Positions 1-9,947 are shown, numbered from the stretch's first letter. The stretch is DNA of 19,651 nucleotides from Baffinella frigidus (GCA_026770585.1 MU646366.1:688174-707824); one strand, 5' to 3'. Notes: generated from the letters alone by a model not told the origin. Translations and numbers: made by a program.

Positions 1-123
1 CCCTCTGCTTTGCTTTGCCTTCCCTTCGCCTTGCCAGCCCTCGCGCGCTGCCGGGAGCTGCTGGGATCTTGGCCCCAGCTGAGCCTGCTCTGCCCTGGCT
101 GAGACGCGGGTGCTCGGGTGCAG
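1..123 (+). other. Probable intron end of the KH gene
   Basis: Pyrimidine-rich sequence with repeated CTTTGC/CCTTC words leads to a CAG at 121-123, directly before the first recognisable KH exon. I see no coding sequence here that joins the KH frame. Confidence 0.5.
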
Positions 124-2236
124 CGTCGCGACGGGCGCGAACGCCGTGCACTCGATCGTGATCGAGGTGCCCAACGACAAGGTCGGGCTGGTGATCGGCA
201 AGGGCGGGAGCACCATCAAGGAGCTTGAGTCGCGCACAGGCGGCCACGTGCAGATCACCCCCGGTTGGGCCCCCGCGACACATTAGCCACCATTCATGCA
301 TTCCCCCCTTCCTTCCTTCCTTCCTTCCTTCCTCCCGTCCTTCCTCCCTTGCTTTCTTCCTGACCTGCTTGCTTCCTTGCTTCCCTTTCCCCTCCGTCCC
401 TCTTCTTTCCGTCCGTAACCATTCCTCCCCAAGCAGACTCCATGTGGGCGGGGAAGGCCGTCCCGCGCCCCATCCTGCTCAAGGGCACGGAGACGCAGCT
501 CGCGTGGCTCAAGCAGCTGGTCTCCGAGCGCGTGAACATCCCGCCCGAGGAGCTCATCTCGCAGCAGGAGTTCACGGCGGGCCCTATCGGCTCGGCGCCC
601 GCGGGCGCGCAGCCTGGGTGGGGCAACGTGCAGCGGCGGCAGGAGATGACCGCGAACCAGAACGCGGACAACGTGGTGCACATCGCGACTGACGCCGTCG
701 GCCTCATCATCGGTAAACCCTCAACCCTAACCCCTAAACCTTAAACCTTGGCCCCATGCCTGAAAAACCCTAAGCCCTGAACCCTGTACCCTGAACCCTA
801 AACCCTAAACCCTGATCCCTAAACTCCAAACCAGGGCGGGCGGGCGCGACGATCCGCGAGCTCGAGGGCCAGGTAACACCACCCCAAACCTTCACGCCAA
901 CACCCTAAACCTTCACACGTTAACACCCTCAACCTTCACCCCTTGCACCCTAAACAACACCCGGTGTGGAGTAACTCCACCCCAAAACTCCACCCCAAAG
1001 CCTCAACCTCAAACGCTGACCCCCAACCCCCACACCGCAGCACGGCATCAAGATCCACATCGCGAAGGAGTGCGCGCCGGGGATGATGAACATGCGCGCA
1101 ATCACCATCACGGGCGACACCAAGGACGCCATCGAGGGCGGCAAGCAGGCTGTCATGGCCAAGGTCCCCGCTCGCCCGTCCCCCCTGCCAACACCTGCGT
1201 TCCCCGCCCCGCGCACACCCCTATGGTCGCCCCGCGCACACCCATGTGCTGTACATGATATCTGTCAGCATCAGCGCGATGCACAGCACCTGCACCACGC
1301 CTCACTCCGCGTTATCGTGCCAGCTCACGCGCTATCCTGCCACCGCCGTTGACGCGCTGTCACGCCTTGAACGGCATGCCCTTGCTCATCCTGACCCCTG
1401 ACGCGACGCCTGGTGCGGGCCCCCCCGTTGACCTCGCGCTTTACAATCGAATTCCCAACTGAACATTTCGGTGGGGCAGGCGGCGGAGCACAAGCCGCAC
1501 CTCGGCGGCGGGGGCGCGCGCGGCGGGCAGCAGGGCCCGCAGGGCGGCCAGCAGCCTTACGGCGGGCAGCAGCCCCAGCCCGGCTGGAGCCCCTACGCTG
1601 CCTACGGCGCCTACGTGCACCCCAAGCCCTACACCCGCTGACCCTAAACTAAACCCTAAAACCCTGAGACCCTGAACCCGGAACCCGGAACCCCAAACCC
1701 AAAAACCTAAAACCCGAAACCCTACACCCTAAACCCTAAACACTAACCCTACACCCTAACACTAAACCTACACCCTTAACCAGGCGGGCTACGCGGCGGC
1801 CTACCCGGGCTACTCCCCGTACGGGCAGTACCCCGGCTACCCCCCGCAGGCCCCGCAGGGCTACGGCGGCGCGCCGGGAGGCTACGGCGGCGCGCCTCCG
1901 TCCGGCGGCCCCGCGCCCTCCTCTGGGGGGGCGCCCTCCGGGTACGGGCAAGCGCCGGCGCCCGCGCCCGCGGCCTCGTCGTACCCGCCGAGCTCGTCGT
2001 ACCCGCCTTCCTCGTACCCGCCCTCGGGCGGCGGGGCGCCGGCGGGCGGCGGCTACCCTGGGTACGCGCCGCAGGCGGATCCCTACGCGCAGCCCGCGTC
2101 GTACGCGCAGCCGGCCGCGGCGTCGTACCCCGCGTACTCGCAGGACCCGTACGCCCAGCCGCAGCAGCAGTACTCGTACCCGCAGGAGCAGGCCCAGGGC
2201 CAGCAGCAGGCTCAGAGCTACCAGTACCAGCAGTAG
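124..2236 (+). CDS. KH-domain RNA-binding protein, 3' part (partial)
   Basis: Proposed exons are 124-263, 437-712, 835-872, 1041-1163, 1480-1614 and 1784-2236 (stop TAG), giving about 387 residues in one frame across all GT-AG junctions; the 5' end is outside the window. The first exon has a KH module with the GXXG loop (VGLVIGKGGSTIK); a second KH module (VGLIIG joined to RAGATIRELEG) is split by introns inside its GXXG loop and continues to MNMRAITITG. After the KH region the protein becomes low-complexity: Gly/Gln-rich, then many PGY, GGY and SYPP units, ending in a Gln-rich tail. KH modules bind single-stranded RNA or DNA; this order resembles FUBP/KHSRP-like and plant KH proteins, so a role in nuclear or cytoplasmic RNA handling is inferred. 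The Tyr/Gly/Gln tail is of the kind that often phase-separates. A stop just after 1614 lies in the intron, not in the gene. Confidence 0.85.
307..352 (+). repeat. (CCTT)n microsatellite in a KH-gene intron
   Basis: About six uninterrupted CCTT units followed by degenerate copies fill the middle of the intron at 264-436. The pyrimidine strand is the sense strand, so it can also act as a long polypyrimidine tract before the acceptor at 434-436. Confidence 0.85.
713..834 (+). repeat. Intron made of CCCTAAA-like repeat (KH gene)
   Basis: Almost the whole intron is AACCCTAAACCC-type sequence. The donor reads G|GTAAACCC and the acceptor AACCAG|G, so both splice sites sit inside or at the edge of the telomere-like sequence. 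The exons on either side join at phase 1 and restore a KH GXXG loop, which supports the boundaries. Confidence 0.8.
873..1040 (+). repeat. Degenerate CCCTAAA-like intron (KH gene)
   Basis: Intron with donor GTAACA and acceptor CCGCAG, filled with degenerate CACCCTAAACC and CAACCTTCACCC units in the same C-rich sense orientation. The junction is phase 0 and joins RELEGQ to HGIKIHI. Confidence 0.75.
1615..1783 (+). repeat. CCCTAAA-like intron before the last KH-gene exon
   Basis: Donor GTGCAC at 1615 and acceptor TTAACCAG ending at 1783; the sequence between is mainly ACCCTAAACCC variants. The phase 0 junction fuses two Tyr/Ala/Gly-rich stretches (AAYGAY and AGYAAAY). The intron at 1164-1479 of the same gene, by contrast, is ordinary unique sequence. 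Confidence 0.75.
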
Positions 2237-2919
2237 CGCGGGAATGAGAAAAGCTCTTCCCCGCTGGAGCAAGACCCGCACCCCCGGAATCCGGGTGCTG
2301 GGTCCAGCAATCCGTTTGTTACTTGGAAGTGAAAAGGTGTAAAAGGAAGCCTGGTCCAGTCGGAGAAGTGTCTAGATGCCCAAGACCACGGGGGGGGGGG
2401 CTATCACGTCTGGGCAGACCTGTCAGCAGCCGCTGCCTGCAATCGGAAACATCCACCATGCAGACACAGGTTAAAAAACAGCAGTCGCAGTGTGACGCCA
2501 TTCCCCTGAGATCCGGGGAAATGACTTTTTGCGATTGCTCCCCGTGTGGTCTTTCGGTTGACCCGCCGCCCCTGGGGTGAGTCGAGAGGCATGCGCCTGG
2601 AGTAGGACCACCAGACGTATCTTTGGGACAGAAGGAGTTTTGATTCTCCCTAGCGCAGAAAGGTCGTTTCGCAGAAGGATAGACCCCAAGGGTCCGGCAG
2701 GCGTTGAGACCGACCGCATGTACCGAGTGAATAAACATCCGAAGCGGGGCTACGTCGCTCAACGCCTCGGCTGTGGGTATCTAGGCTCTAAGGGCATCTA
2801 AGGACGCAAGGTTATGATGACGTCGGCGTAGATTCACTTAAGCCTCCTTGCGTACATTCACTTACGCCGTCTAAGTAGAGAGAGTTGACTAGTAACTACC
2901 GGCCTTTTAAGGCCGGGTC

Positions 2920-2941
2920 TCTGACAGCAGGGGGGCTGTCT
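2920..2941 (+). repeat. 22-bp hairpin repeat, copy 1
   Basis: The sequence around GACAGC-AGGGGG-GCTGTC is an inverted repeat with 6-bp arms. The complete 22 bases recur exactly at 3057-3078. Confidence 0.8.
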
Positions 2942-3056
2942 GAGTAGGGCCGGAGGTGAGCATAGGTTTGGGTTTTCGGTGGGACCGAAGACATTCGCCG
3001 GCAGGCGCCAGCTGTGAATCTAGCTAGGTTGCTAGGGGAACTAAGGGCTCGAAACT

Positions 3057-3078
3057 TCTGACAGCAGGGGGGCTGTCT
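3057..3078 (+). repeat. 22-bp hairpin repeat, copy 2
   Basis: Exact direct copy of 2920-2941, 137 bases downstream, including the run of six G. The sequence between the copies is not similar to other parts of the window that I could see. Confidence 0.8.
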
Positions 3079-3316
3079 AGGAGGGCGGCATGAGGCCGCT
3101 GTGCGGGCTGAGGCCGCAGGTCGACTGAGTTGTGTACTGAAGAGAACAGACGGCTCCTCGCGAGAGGGGCCTAAAGTGGACACTCGGTCTAAAGTGGCCG
3201 TGACTTGTGTAAAGTCACTCCGCTTGGGCCTACATGGGGGATATCCCTGGATATCCCCAGAGGGTCACGCTCTCGAGTAAATCCAGCGAAAGACAGTGGC
3301 CTCCTCGGGATTCGTG

Positions 3317-3334
3317 GAGCCTGTAGCGTTCACA
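3317..3334 (+). repeat. 18-bp direct repeat, left copy
   Basis: GAGCCTGTAGCGTTCACA, exactly repeated at 3721-3738. The two copies bracket the most protein-like part of the small ORF at 3454. Confidence 0.75.
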
Positions 3335-3453
3335 GATTATGAGCGCCTGAGCTCCTAACATAGGACCACACGAGACGAGATGAGCAGGGAGGACCTGCCG
3401 TCGTTTTCCGGGAAATCCAAAGAGCATTTTCCGCCGTATTACCTCTGGTGACG

Positions 3454-3903
3454 ATGTGGATCGCGAGTCACATGGACTACGCGAAACTCCAGGACCTCTT
3501 CACCGAGCTGCCGGATGGGCACACCACAGAGGCCAAGCAGAAGCTCCTTGACAGACTGTCGAGCGACCAAGAGTTGGAGCAGCTCAGCAAGGACTGCCCT
3601 GACTCGGTGGGGAAAACCTCGGAAGCTGCGAAAGCAGAGCTGCTCGCACGCAGAGGGATCTACCAGTGCAGACTTTACTGGCTGCTCTACATGTACCTCA
3701 AATTCAACTCCAACCAGAACGAGCCTGTAGCGTTCACATCGGCTCTGCCCTGGGCGGGGTCCCCGCGCCTCAACCACTCCTGGGTGGGGGCATGGCACCG
3801 TTGTGCCTGGGCCCGGCCTTGCCCACGCGGTCGGTTCGTGCCCTCGCTCTTGAGTTGCTCGTCCTACAGGGGTACCTCGCTCATAAGAAAGCGCTTCTCA
3901 TAA
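3454..3903 (+). CDS. Possible small protein, unrecognised
   Basis: An ATG at 3454 opens a frame whose first 95 or so residues look like real protein: an acidic, amphipathic helix-rich stretch (KLQDLFTELPDG, then LLDRLSSDQELEQLSKDCP) followed by an aromatic segment (CRLYWLLYMYLKFN). After about residue 95 the frame runs into an 18-bp repeat and then into a transposon end at 3865, where the composition stops looking like protein; the true end may be earlier or spliced. No family is recognised. The first part sits between two 18-bp direct repeats (3317-3334, 3721-3738). It could be an exon of a larger gene, a young small gene, or a decayed fragment. Confidence 0.4.
   Translation: MWIASHMDYAKLQDLFTELPDGHTTEAKQKLLDRLSSDQELEQLSKDCPDSVGKTSEAAKAELLARRGIYQCRLYWLLYMYLKFNSNQNEPVAFTSALPWAGSPRLNHSWVGAWHRCAWARPCPRGRFVPSLLSCSSYRGTSLIRKRFS
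3721..3738 (+). repeat. 18-bp direct repeat, right copy
   Basis: Exact copy of 3317-3334. In the frame of the small ORF it encodes EPVAFT. Confidence 0.75.
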
Positions 3904-4018
3904 GAAAGCGCTTCCTCCTAGGACCCTAGTACTGTGACCAACGGGCGAATGATCGCCCTAACTCGCCCTAGGCAGGTCCTAGGGCCCTACTGTAGGGCGT
4001 ATGGGCCTACTGGTCACT
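3865..4018 (+). mobile_element. Degenerate one-ended copy of the TA-flanked inverted-repeat element
   Basis: TA at 3865-3866 is followed by CAGGGGTACCTCGCTCATAA, almost the same as the terminal repeat of the intact element at 15757-15879. Inside, TCATAAGAAAGCGCTTC is present twice in tandem, and the CCTAGGACC and GGGCCTACTGTAGGG words of the intact element recur in altered order. No right terminal repeat is visible, so this is a decayed or rearranged copy. Confidence 0.65.
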
Positions 4019-4049
4019 TAAAGGATAAGGTGTAGGTTTGACGGTTGGC

Positions 4050-4345
4050 GGTTGCGGGTTTAGGGTTTATGGTTTGGGTTTTCGGTTTTGGGGTTTAGGG
4101 TTTAGGGTTCAGCGTTGAGGGCGTAGGGTTTAGGGTTCAGATGTTAAGGGTTAGCGTTCAAAGTGTAGTGTTGAGGCTTTAGGGTTTAGTGTTTGGGGTT
4201 GAGTGTTTAGGGTTGAGTGTCACGAATTCAGGGTTTCGGGTTCAGGGTTCAGGATTTAGGGTTAGGGTTTAAGGTTCAGGGTTAAGGGTTGATGGTACAG
4301 AGGTGATGATTTAGGGTTGAGGGCTTAAAGTTTAGAGTCCTTTAG
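4050..4345 (-). repeat. Degenerate TTTAGGG field, first block
   Basis: Dense GGGTTTAGGGTT-type repeat with many one-base variants (GGTTCAGGG, GGTTGAGGG). The G-rich strand is the plus strand, opposite to the tracts inside the plus-strand genes. Confidence 0.85.
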
Positions 4346-4400
4346 GTCCTTTAGGTTTTAATTTCTCCCAACACGGCCCAACGCCACGCCCTTCCGTAGA

Positions 4401-4454
4401 AAGGATCTGCATAAAAAGCATTTTCGGAAGGATCTGCAAAAAAAGCATTTTCGG
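4401..4454 (+). repeat. 27-bp tandem duplication
   Basis: Two adjacent 27-bp units, each beginning AAGGATCTGC and ending GCATTTTCGG, differ at one base. They lie in an island of unique sequence between TTTAGGG blocks. Confidence 0.85.
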
Positions 4455-4633
4455 ATCGCGTTTAGCTTTCCAGTGCAAAGGCTCGTGAAGAGGAGATAGT
4501 GGGTGTGAGCCTCGGTCGGACAGGTGATGAGCCTCGATGGTTGACTAATGAAGGTATCTTAGATCTCGCTCGTGGTTGGGCCTGGGCCGGCGCGGCCTCT
4601 CCTCCTAAGCGGGGTCTCATCTGGTAGCGAAGG

Positions 4634-4662
4634 TCGTTCCGGGGCTCTTGTCTCCGGAACGA
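4634..4662. repeat. Perfect 9-bp hairpin
   Basis: TCGTTCCGG pairs perfectly with CCGGAACGA around an 11-base loop. There is no U-run after it and no known RNA family is recognised. It lies 50 bp before a perfect TTTAGGG array. Confidence 0.6.
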
Positions 4663-4710
4663 TCAACGGATGGCAGAACAAAACGGCGGGCGGAGCGCTC
4701 GCGCAGACAG

Positions 4711-4751
4711 AGTTTAGGGTTTAGGGTTTAGGGTTTAGGGTTTAGGGTTTA
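4711..4751 (-). repeat. Perfect TTTAGGG array
   Basis: Nearly six uninterrupted TTTAGGG units, the cleanest telomere-type stretch in the window. The perfect match points to a recent origin or conversion compared with the surrounding degenerate repeat. Confidence 0.9.
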
Positions 4752-4823
4752 CAGGAATATCTAGGCTTTAAGAAACCACAATTTAAGAACACAGACCGGA
4801 CACAGACACCTCGTTTTTTTAAT

Positions 4824-4848
4824 TTAGTACCAGACCCTCTGGTACTAA
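4824..4848. repeat. Perfect 11-bp hairpin with 3-base loop
   Basis: TTAGTACCAGA and TCTGGTACTAA are exact inverse complements separated by CCC. A T run (4814-4820) precedes it. Its function is unknown. Confidence 0.65.
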
Positions 4849-4909
4849 TTTGAGATAACGGATACCGACCGATTTCGGAGCACCCGTGTTCTTGTGGCTC
4901 AAATACCCA

Positions 4910-5935
4910 TTTAGGGTTTAGGGGTTTTGGTTCTTGGTAGAGGGAATAAGGTTGAGGGTCCACGGTTTCAGGTTTTGTGTCTCGAGTTTAGAGTTTAGGG
5001 TTTAGTGTCAATAATTCAGGGTTTGCAGATCAAGGTTGAGGACTTAAAGATCCAAAGTTTAGGGTTTATAGGGTTAAGGGTTCAGGGATTAAGGTTCAGG
5101 GTTTGGGGTTGAGCGTCAAAAGATCAGGATTTAGGAACAGGTTTTATGCATCGGGGTTGGTTTGTGGATGAAAATTCAAAGTTTGGTTTAGGGTTCAGGT
5201 TTGAATTTCAAGAGTCGAGGGTTGAAGGTTTAGGGTTTAGTGTTAAGGGTTGAGGGTTGAAGGTTGAGGGTTGAGGATTTGGGGTTCAGGATTTGTGTTT
5301 TAAGGTTAAGGGTCGAGGTTTTATGGCTTACGGTTTAGGGTTCAGGGTACATGGTTTAGGGCAGTCTGCCCGACAGGACTTGGTGCTAGTCACGACAGCG
5401 ACGACCACGATGTTGGGAGGTTTTAGGGTTTAGCGTTCAAATTTTAGGGTTTAGGGTTCAGGGCTTGAGGTTCAGAGGTTAGGGTTTACGGTTCACGGTT
5501 TATGGATCATGGGTTGGGGTTATGGATCATGGGTTGGGGTTGAGGTTTTTATTGAGGTTTTTATTGTTTTGAATTCAGGGTTCAGGGTTAAATGGCAAAG
5601 GGTTAAGGTTCAAGGGTCAAGGGTTTTAGGGTGTTTGGCTTCAAAGTGTGGGTTTTAGGGTTGAGGTTTGAGTGTTTAGTGTTCAGGGTTTGAGGTTTGA
5701 GGTTTAAGGTTTAGGGTTCAGTGTTCAGGGTTCAGGGTTTAGGTTTCTGGTTTCAGCTTTTATGGTGCAGGGTTTAAGCGTTAGGTTTTCAGGTTTGAGG
5801 GTTGAGGGTTGAGGGTTGAGGTTTGAGGGTTGAGGGTTCAAAGTCTAGGTACTAGGGATCAGGGTATAGGGTTCAGGCTTGAGGGTTTAGGGTTTAGAGT
5901 TGACGGTTTTGGGTTTAGTGTCTGGGGCATGCTGC
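4910..5935 (-). repeat. Degenerate TTTAGGG field, second block
   Basis: About 1 kb of GGTTTAGGG/GGTTCAGGG/GGTTGAGGG variants on the plus strand, including local duplications (TATGGATCATGGGTTGGGGT twice near 5502-5541, and TGAGGTTTTTAT twice after it). No coding sequence is visible. The first copy of a 61-bp repeat interrupts it, and the second copy closes it. Confidence 0.85.
5359..5419 (+). repeat. 61-bp dispersed repeat, copy 1
   Basis: Non-telomeric unit beginning GGGCAGTCTGCCCGACAGGA and ending CACGATGTTGGGAG, embedded in the TTTAGGG field. A clear copy with some mismatches is at 5925-5985. Confidence 0.8.
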
Positions 5936-5985
5936 CCGACAGGACTTGGCGCTGGGCACGACATTGACGACCACGATTTTGGGAG
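5925..5985 (+). repeat. 61-bp dispersed repeat, copy 2
   Basis: Aligns without gaps to 5359-5419 over its whole length (shared core CTGCCCGACAGGACTTGG and GACGACCACGAT). It marks the end of the TTTAGGG field. Confidence 0.8.
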
Positions 5986-6667
5986 AGTATCCTTTCTGTG
6001 TTTCAGTGTTGCACCAAAACAAACTGGCCCGCACTGCCAGGTCAGAGTTCAACATTTGTTCGCAAATGGTTCAGGTTCAAAACACGTTGCTTGCAACAGT
6101 GTTGGTCGACCCTCAACCCTAATCCCCAACTCTCAATCCTCAACCCTATCAGCGTCCTCTTCGGCTTTTGTCTGCACCACAATGGAGAGATAGAGTTGCT
6201 TTATTGAGGAAGTAGAGCTGAGCGAGACCACATAAACCCCCAAACTTGCATGGACGGATGTCACGTTTTATCTTGACAACTCGATATCCTACCACGCGAC
6301 CGCAGATGCCAATAGCTTGTTCGAACCGTCTCGCGTCGCTGAGTCGCTCGTCTCTGCATGTCACCGGGGCGTTCTGCGAGGCGTCAGCTCGAAACACCAC
6401 CTTTTGTTCGCACCCGACCGAGCTGGTCCTGAGGCGGGCCCGGCCATAACCTGATGTTTTTGTGTCTGACCGACGCTCATCGGACGACCATTCATATGAA
6501 TACGATTTCGGGGATCTCCGATCTGATTCTTGTGTATCTTAAGGTTCTAAATGAAGGCTAGATAGAAGGCTTCTGTCTTATTGCCACCCTTAATATACAC
6601 CAACATCGTATCCATTAAAAAAACTCGGCGGTAGATCCAAAGCCGACCGAAACACAACCCGACCGAC
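5986..6667. other. Region upstream of the SohB-like gene
   Basis: Mostly unique, less GC-rich sequence with a short CCCTAA-like patch near 6110-6148. I see no supported gene. The last 100 bases or so before the ATG at 6668, which include TTAATATACACC at 6590-6601, are the likely promoter and 5' UTR, but no motif is decisive. Confidence 0.4.
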
Positions 6668-9600
6668 ATGGTGCTTCTCAAAGGCGGCACTGCTGCCGCG
6701 CGGATTCTGGCTTTCCAGACCCCCTCGATCCTCCATGCGCCCCGCCAGACCAGCCTCGGCGTCTGCCGCACTGCAATGCATGTGGGTCGCGATGGACCTC
6801 AAGTATCCCTCGGGGCTCGCCAGATATCCACCTCGTTCGCCGCAGCTGCAGCGGCAGCCACGGCTTGGTCCGCTTCTCCCGGCGTCGCGATGGCTGCTGA
6901 TAGCGTGCAGAGTGCTCTCACGCAGGCCCCGATGCAGGATGCCATGATGAACCTTGGGGTACGTGCCATCGCCAGACCCCGGGATCCCTGACAATCAGTG
7001 CGTTCTTCATCAGCGAGGGGGGGCGGTGTTTACGTATGCGGGCGCAGATCCTCTGGCCGTAGTAGATATGTAGATGCTATGCAAATGCCCCACGTTGTTT
7101 TGAAACTAGAGACAAGGTTTGAACACAATATTTTGCAGGTTCACGGCAAGGTTGCTGCGAAGAAGCAAAGCGCCGCAAAACAGTAGTCGCCAGCAGTACC
7201 GCGCTAACCTACGCCATGTCGTCGCAGGTGTACCTCGCGCAGACGTTGATCGCGTGGGGCGTCCCCGCGGCCGTCGCCGGCATCCTCTTCATCTCGATCC
7301 TGAAGGGCTCGCGGGGCCCGAAGGGGGACCCCCTTGATGAGGAGGCGAGCATCCCTCCTGGACCATCTTTTCATGTCCTTTGTTCGCAGAGAAGTGAGCC
7401 TAGCACTCTCAGAGTCCGACCCGCAGTGACCGCGCCCAGCCACGCACACGCAACGCTCACGCCCACAGATCATCGAGCATTCGCACACAGTGATATCCTT
7501 TCGGTCCTTTGAAGTCCGCAAACAGCTCAGGCAGGTGCAGTGCAGGGAGAGACGTGGGGGCAGAAATCGAACATGGCGCGCTTAGTTAGCTCGCCACGTT
7601 GGCGCGCGCGCTAACGCAGGAGGGTGGCGGGAGCAGGGACCCACGTCGCCGTTCGCTCTCGCGTTCGGGAAGGGGCGCACCCCCGGGGAGCCTGTGGAGG
7701 TTGACACCCTAAACCCTCAACCCTCAACCCTAAAACCTAAACCCTACACCCTACACCCCACACCGTAAACCCTGCACCCTAATCCCTACTCCCCATTTCC
7801 TATCCCCTGTTCCCTGCACCCTGCACCCTGCACCCTGCACCCTAAACCCTGGACACTAAAGCCGACACCGCACACGGCAGATGCTGAAGATCGAGCGTCT
7901 CAACGACAAGATGGACAGCTTCCGCTACTCCCTTCGCAAGGTCAGCGACCATCAACCCTCCTGAGACCATCAACCCTACTGCGACCCTACTGACGCACCC
8001 CACGCACCTCCCTCTGCACGGTGAAGACATCTTCCCACTCGAAAATGCCGGAGCACCCAATTCAAAACCTGCTTCGTTAATATGTAGTAATTTTTGCGGG
8101 TTTGGTCACGTGGTTTACACAATTTCTGTGGGGCCCCGCCCGTGACTGGTACGCACCCTTACAACCCCCCATGTACATAGAGTGCTCCAGCATTCTCTCG
8201 TGGTCACCCCTACGGACGCCTCCTCCCACACACCTGGTTCGATAACCTGCTGTAGGCGGCGCCTCTCCGCACCGTGCGTGCTGGTGCTATGTGACGAGCC
8301 TAGCGGGTGGTTCTCCCCAGCAAGCGGCGCTGTGCCCTGGTTCGACAACCTGGTAGGTATCCAATCCATTTCATCTGGCGGGTGGCGCCCCTGCCTGCAG
8401 GCTGCCCAGGGAACATCAACCGTACCGAACGCATCAACCGTACTGAGAGCATTCCCCCTCCTGACGCCACACACCTCACCGGTGCCGACCTCTCGACAAC
8501 CTGATTGGTGGTGCCCCTCGACAGCCTGGTGGGTATCCAGCAAATTTCATCTGGTGGGTGGTGTGCCCTTGGGTGCAGGCGGACGAGGGCAAGCGGTCAG
8601 CGCTGGCAGAGAAGCGGCTGCGCGACTTCGAGCGCTCCTACGGCATCTCCCTCGGCGCCCTCTCTGAAAAGCAGGTGCAGCCTCCACCCTCTAGTTCTGT
8701 CTGCGCGAATCTGGTCTCCTCGAAAGGAGGAGACCCAAGGTTGATTCCCCTGTTTTGTGGTACACATCCGTCAAACCTTTGGTGTGAAAAAGCGTGTGGC
8801 ATCTCCCTCGGCGCCTTTTCCGACACGCAGGTCCACCTGCACCCTAAACCCTGAACCCGAAACCCAAAACACGCAGCCCTGAACCCTGAACCCGAAACCC
8901 AAAACACGCAGCCCTGAACCCTCAAACCTAAACCCTGAACCCTAAACCCTCAAACCTGAACCCCAAAACCCAAACCACCACGCTTGCAAAGGTGATTTCT
9001 GGGGTTTCTGAATTTCTGGGGTTTCTGATGGTCGCTCTGATGGTGGCAGACGCAGCGACTCTCGACCGCGGACACCAAGTTCCGCGAGATCGACCAGCGC
9101 CTCCTCGACGAGGTCCTCCCTCCCTAAACCCTAGACCCGAAACCCTAGATCCTAAACTCTTAACCCTGACGAGGTCCTCCCCGCCCCTCTTGCCTTCCAG
9201 CCCACTCGCGATCCCTCCCCACGCCACGTCCCTTCCACCCCACCCCATCCACCCTGCCGCGGATCTGCGGGCGGGTGTGATGCACGCTCTCGCTCAAGCG
9301 TCCACCTACCCCCCACTCCAACGCCTCCTCCGGGCAGCCTTCCCTCCAAGGCGATGACCGGGCACGGATTTTACCAGGAAAAGGGGCGACTCTCTGACCC
9401 GGAACTCTGAAGCGTGCACCTACAGATCGACTCGGCGACGCGCGAGATGCGCGGGGCCGCGACCGCCAAGGGCCCGCAGCTTGCTGCTGCCCGCGGCGAG
9501 AACCCCGACGCCGAGGATGGCACGCCTTCGAGTGGGCCGTACACCCGCTCGCCCTACACCCTACACCCTAATCCATACACCCTAAACCCTAAATCCTGAA

Positions 9601-9915
9601 CCTTCAACCCCAAACCCTGAACCCTAAACCCTAAACTCTAAACCCACAACCCCAAACCCTAAACCCCAAACCCCAAATCCCAAATCCCAAACCCTAAACC
9701 CTAAACCCTCAACTCCAAACCCCGAACCCCAAACCCCAAACGCCAGACCCCAAACCCCAAACCCTCAACCCAAACCCTACACCCTCAACCTAAACCCTAA
9801 CCCAGGGGGTTCATGAGCATGATGGGTGGGGGCGGGGAAACCAAGGTAAACCCCAAACCCCAAACCCTAAACCCTTAACCCTAAATCCTCAACCCTCAAC
9901 CCTCAACCCTCAATC

Positions 9916-9947
<32 letters not shown>

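Larger units (their letters stand above)
2237..3440. other. Spacer after the KH gene
   Basis: Contains the 3' UTR of the KH gene at its left end and no convincing protein. It holds a G10 run near 2391-2400, an imperfect inverted motif around 2820-2872 (GGCGTA and TACGCC bracketing two ATTCACTTA copies), the paired hairpin repeat at 2920 and 3057, and a member of a short dispersed family near 3204-3250. Confidence 0.5.

Noticed and set aside
1413-1652. Arg/Ala/Pro-rich plus-strand ORF
   Set aside because: Shifted frame over the KH-gene exon 1480-1614, whose correct frame gives the Gly/Gln-rich continuation.
1736-2281. Long Arg/Leu/Val-rich ORF on the minus strand
   Set aside because: It is the opposite-strand shadow of the last KH-gene exon; its composition is what reversed Tyr/Pro/Gly codons give.
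4742-4963. Minus-strand ORF ending in the TTTAGGG field
   Set aside because: Partly repeat translation, no recognisable protein features and no splice context.
8992-9357. 121-codon plus-strand ORF over exon 5 region
   Set aside because: Other frame than the SohB exon, made of Pro/Thr/Leu from repeat sequence, with no splice support.
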